A program made the position numbers and the translations under genes. A DNA stretch of 64,000 nt, from positions 186,001 through 250,000 of the forward strand of contig NZ_JBHFEI010000004.1 of NCBI RefSeq assembly GCF_041928815.1. The letters are read 5' to 3'. Shown one piece after another: positions 62,082 through 64,000 of this stretch. How positions within the stretch are numbered: position 1 is the stretch's first letter; every line of letters starts with the position of its first letter. Below the pieces are notes generated by a model, which was not told the origin of the DNA, did no database searches, and saw nothing but the letters and a program-made list of their open reading frames with translations. This DNA is from JBHFEI01 sp041928815. GTDB taxonomy: Bacteria; Pseudomonadota; Alphaproteobacteria; Rhizobiales; Rhizobiaceae.

Positions 62082-62687
62082 TCAGGCGACCCTTGCGGCG
62101 CGGGCGCGCTCCAGCGCATCGAACCGCAGGAGGAACTGTGCCTGCGCCTCCGTCGCGGGCAGCGGCGCGATCGGGATCATCTCGCGGGTGATGCCGCGCG
62201 GCTGGCCGAAGAATGTCCGCGCCTCCGCCGGGGTGAAGCCGGCGATCAGCGTCGCCTCGAAATAGGCGGCGATCTGGTCGGCCTTCTTGATCCGCGCCTT
62301 GAGCGCGGCCGGCGGCGCCGGCGGCAGGCCGAACCGCAGGTGGACCGCGCTTTCGAGCCGTTTCTCGACCGTCTTGTAGCCGCCGCCGACGACGGCCTTG
62401 AACGGTGAGATCATGTCGCCGATCACATATTCCGGCGCATCGTGCAAAAGCGCCGCGAGGCTTTCTTCCGGCGTCGGCAGGTTCAGACGCGAAAAGATCG
62501 TCTCGACGACGAGGCAATGCTGGGCGACGGAGAAGGCATGGTCACCGATCGTCTGGCCGTTCCAGCGGGCCACGCGCGCAAGGCCATGGGCAATGTCGCC
62601 GATCTCGATGTCGAGGGGGGACGGGTCGAGCAAATCGAGGCGGCGGCCGGAAAGCATGCGTTGCCAGGCGCGGGCTTTCCCCGTCAC
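62082..62687 (-). CDS. HD-domain hydrolase (YfbR-like)
   Basis: A 201-residue metal-dependent phosphohydrolase. Metal ligands follow the HD pattern: DHAFSVAQHCLVV (His), ALLHDAPEYVIGD (His-Asp) and a later Asp in KKADQIAAYFEA. The layout resembles YfbR-like 5'-nucleotidases acting on nucleoside monophosphates, though the true substrate is not known. The start is GTG at 62687, overlapping the ygfZ stop by the GTGA quartet, so translation is coupled. It is one base from the phosphatase gene downstream. Confidence 0.88.
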   Translation of the reverse strand: MTGKARAWQRMLSGRRLDLLDPSPLDIEIGDIAHGLARVARWNGQTIGDHAFSVAQHCLVVETIFSRLNLPTPEESLAALLHDAPEYVIGDMISPFKAVVGGGYKTVEKRLESAVHLRFGLPPAPPAALKARIKKADQIAAYFEATLIAGFTPAEARTFFGQPRGITREMIPIAPLPATEAQAQFLLRFDALERARAARVA

Positions 62688-63529
62688 GCCCCGGCCTCGG
62701 CGGCGCTCGTCGGAAAATCGAGCCCGGTCCAGGGCGCGAGCGCCAGCGTCACCGGCGTCTCCCCGGCAAGAATCGCCGTTCCCGCCGCGATCGCCTCGCC
62801 GGCCTTGTCGATCCGTACGATCGCAAGGCCCGCCCCGCCCGCGACGCTTCCGAGCGTTCCGACGGCGCGCCCGTCCGCCGTCAGCGCGGTGCCGGGCGCC
62901 GGCAGGTCCGCGCCATCCCCCGCGACCAGTGCGACGCGGCGGCGCGCCGTGCCGCGATGCTGCATGCGCGAAACCACTTCCTGCCCGACATAGCAGCCCT
63001 TGCGAAAGGAGAGCCCGCCGGTCCGGTCCATCAGCACGTCGTGGGGAAAGGCATCCTGCAACGCGAAATCGTCGCCCGGCTCGGCAAGGCCGGCGCGGAT
63101 GCGCAGCGCCGTGTAGGCGGTCGGGTCCGCGGGTGCGTCCGCGGCGGCCTCGCCATGGATCCGCCACAGCGTGATGCCCGCCTTGGCGAAGCGCATGTCC
63201 CGCAGCCCCGCACCGGGTTCGGTCGAGACCGCCACCGGCGCCGGGGACTGAAGATCGAGCGTCACGGCGGCGCGCAGGCGGTAGAGGGTCAGCCGCTTCT
63301 GGAGTGCCGCGGCCTCTTCGGCCCGCGTCTCCAGGACGAAGCCGTCATCGGCGCGCGACACGAGGAAGGCAAAGAGGATCTTGCCCTGCGGCGTCAGCAA
63401 CGCCCCGTCATGGGCCTCGCCGGGCGCGACCTGGCCGAGATCGGTTGTGATGATCGCCTGAAGGAAAGTCTCCGCATCCGCTCCGGAGACGACAAGAAGC
63501 GCGCGGTCGGCGAGCGCAATGACAGTCAT
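62684..63529 (-). CDS. ygfZ: Folate-binding protein YgfZ (Fe-S cluster assembly factor)
   Basis: A 281-residue GcvT-related protein that uses tetrahydrofolate and helps maintain certain Fe-S enzymes. The family signature K-G-C-Y-x-G-Q-E is intact in SFRKGCYVGQEVVSRMQHRG (Cys179). N-terminal SGADAETFLQAIITTDL and LLTPQGKILF are GcvT-like. ATG 63529 is chosen (AAGGGTGAAGG upstream); an in-frame GTG three codons earlier is possible. It leads a compact three-gene operon. Confidence 0.93.
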   Translation of the reverse strand: MTVIALADRALLVVSGADAETFLQAIITTDLGQVAPGEAHDGALLTPQGKILFAFLVSRADDGFVLETRAEEAAALQKRLTLYRLRAAVTLDLQSPAPVAVSTEPGAGLRDMRFAKAGITLWRIHGEAAADAPADPTAYTALRIRAGLAEPGDDFALQDAFPHDVLMDRTGGLSFRKGCYVGQEVVSRMQHRGTARRRVALVAGDGADLPAPGTALTADGRAVGTLGSVAGGAGLAIVRIDKAGEAIAAGTAILAGETPVTLALAPWTGLDFPTSAAEAGA

Positions 63530-63572
63530 GGCCTTCACCCTTGAAATGCCGCGTGGCAGTGGACCGACAGAT

Positions 63573-64000
63573 TCAGTCGCCGGCGACGAAGAACTTCCAC
63601 TGCCCGTCCGGCGTGATCCCGACGCGGTAGAAATTGTAGCTGCCGAACTCTTCCATCTCGGCGAAATCGCCTGCGGTGACCAGCCGGAGCAGATCGACCT
63701 TCTCCGGTGGCGTCAGACTGGACAGCGGCCGTGCGGCGAAATACGGCCAGACATAGACCTCGTCCGGCGTACCGGCATCGAGATGGACGAAGTTTGTCGA
63801 GAGCACGTCGAGCAAGATCGCGAGGATCTCCAGCCCTTCCGCATCGCCGGACTGTCCCTTCAGCACCGCGACCGCGTCGTCGTCCTCTTCCGCCGCGCCG
63901 ACCTGCGTCTCGGTCGGCCCCTTGCCGAGAAGCGGGCGCAGCCGCTCTATGTCGCCGGAGGCGGCCGCCTCGACGATCATCTGGCGCATGCGCCGCACCG
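63573..64000 (-). CDS. Conserved hypothetical protein, C-terminal part (partial)
   Basis: At least 141 residues; the frame is open to the window edge, so the N-terminus is missing. The visible part has IVEAAASGDIERLRPLLGKGPT, an ankyrin-like or scaffold motif, an acidic stretch (AAEEDDDAV), VYVWPYFAARPL and the ending NFYRVGITPDGQWKFFVAGD. It resembles exported hypothetical proteins of Hyphomicrobiales, but the signal sequence would be outside the window. It is upstream of ygfZ on the same strand, 43 bases away, and may be cotranscribed. Function is unknown. Confidence 0.7.
   Translation of the reverse strand, partial: VRRMRQMIVEAAASGDIERLRPLLGKGPTETQVGAAEEDDDAVAVLKGQSGDAEGLEILAILLDVLSTNFVHLDAGTPDEVYVWPYFAARPLSSLTPPEKVDLLRLVTAGDFAEMEEFGSYNFYRVGITPDGQWKFFVAGD

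Overview
The window is GC-rich chromosomal DNA of an alphaproteobacterium, most probably order Hyphomicrobiales (Rhizobiales), near Rhizobiaceae. The signs are a RopA-type porin, a PleC-like kinase beside glnE, one bifunctional Rsh downstream of rpoZ, the core order dapA-smpB...rpoZ-rsh...acpS-lepB-rnc-era...recO, DUF6492, DUF2865 and DUF3563 genes, and perfect CtrA boxes (TTAA-N7-TTAA). The genus cannot be fixed from the sequence alone. I see no phage, insertion sequence, CRISPR array or replication origin, so this looks like a core chromosome segment with small accessory patches.

Layout. 0-10.8 kb: end of glnE, PleC-like kinase, pepN, an MFS carrier, a 58-codon gene with its own terminator, a divergent uracil-DNA glycosylase and ETF-ubiquinone oxidoreductase. 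10.9-20 kb: a surface or envelope stretch with a mosaic AT-rich glycosyltransferase, an unknown 362-residue protein, a DUF6492 protein, an L,D-transpeptidase behind three CtrA boxes, DoxX, a quinone reductase/HxlR pair, a lipid kinase and a large glycosyltransferase. 20-29 kb: AMP nucleosidase, YnfA, two tiny membrane ORFs, a Sel1 protein, a HisC-like aminotransferase, two PilZ-like proteins around a DUF2177 protein, and a secreted caspase-like/Sel1 protein followed by tRNA-Ser(GCT). 29-34 kb: a small lipoprotein, two coupled hydrolases, a decayed porin copy head-to-head with an intact porin.

34-46.4 kb is housekeeping: lytic transglycosylase, dapA-smpB, a NYN nuclease, rpoZ, rsh, DUF3563, then acpS-lepB-rnc-era. 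A glutathionyl-hydroquinone reductase, a DUF2865 protein and tex lie between era and recO. 52-64 kb holds a thioesterase, PhoX phosphatase, a giant DUF2339 membrane protein with a MOSC protein, a second MFS carrier, sodC, an MscS channel and a tightly packed ygfZ-HD hydrolase-phosphatase operon.

Two themes recur. The first is possible cell-cycle (CtrA) control of envelope genes: four perfect boxes lie upstream of the L,D-transpeptidase/DUF6492 pair and of the porin, and weaker boxes lie upstream of pleC and slt. The second is extreme compaction at convergent gene ends, with stop codons 0 or 4 bases apart or placed in the two arms of one stem-loop. Five small genes (43-61 codons) supported by ribosome-binding sites, terminators or family match are described here because they are easily missed.
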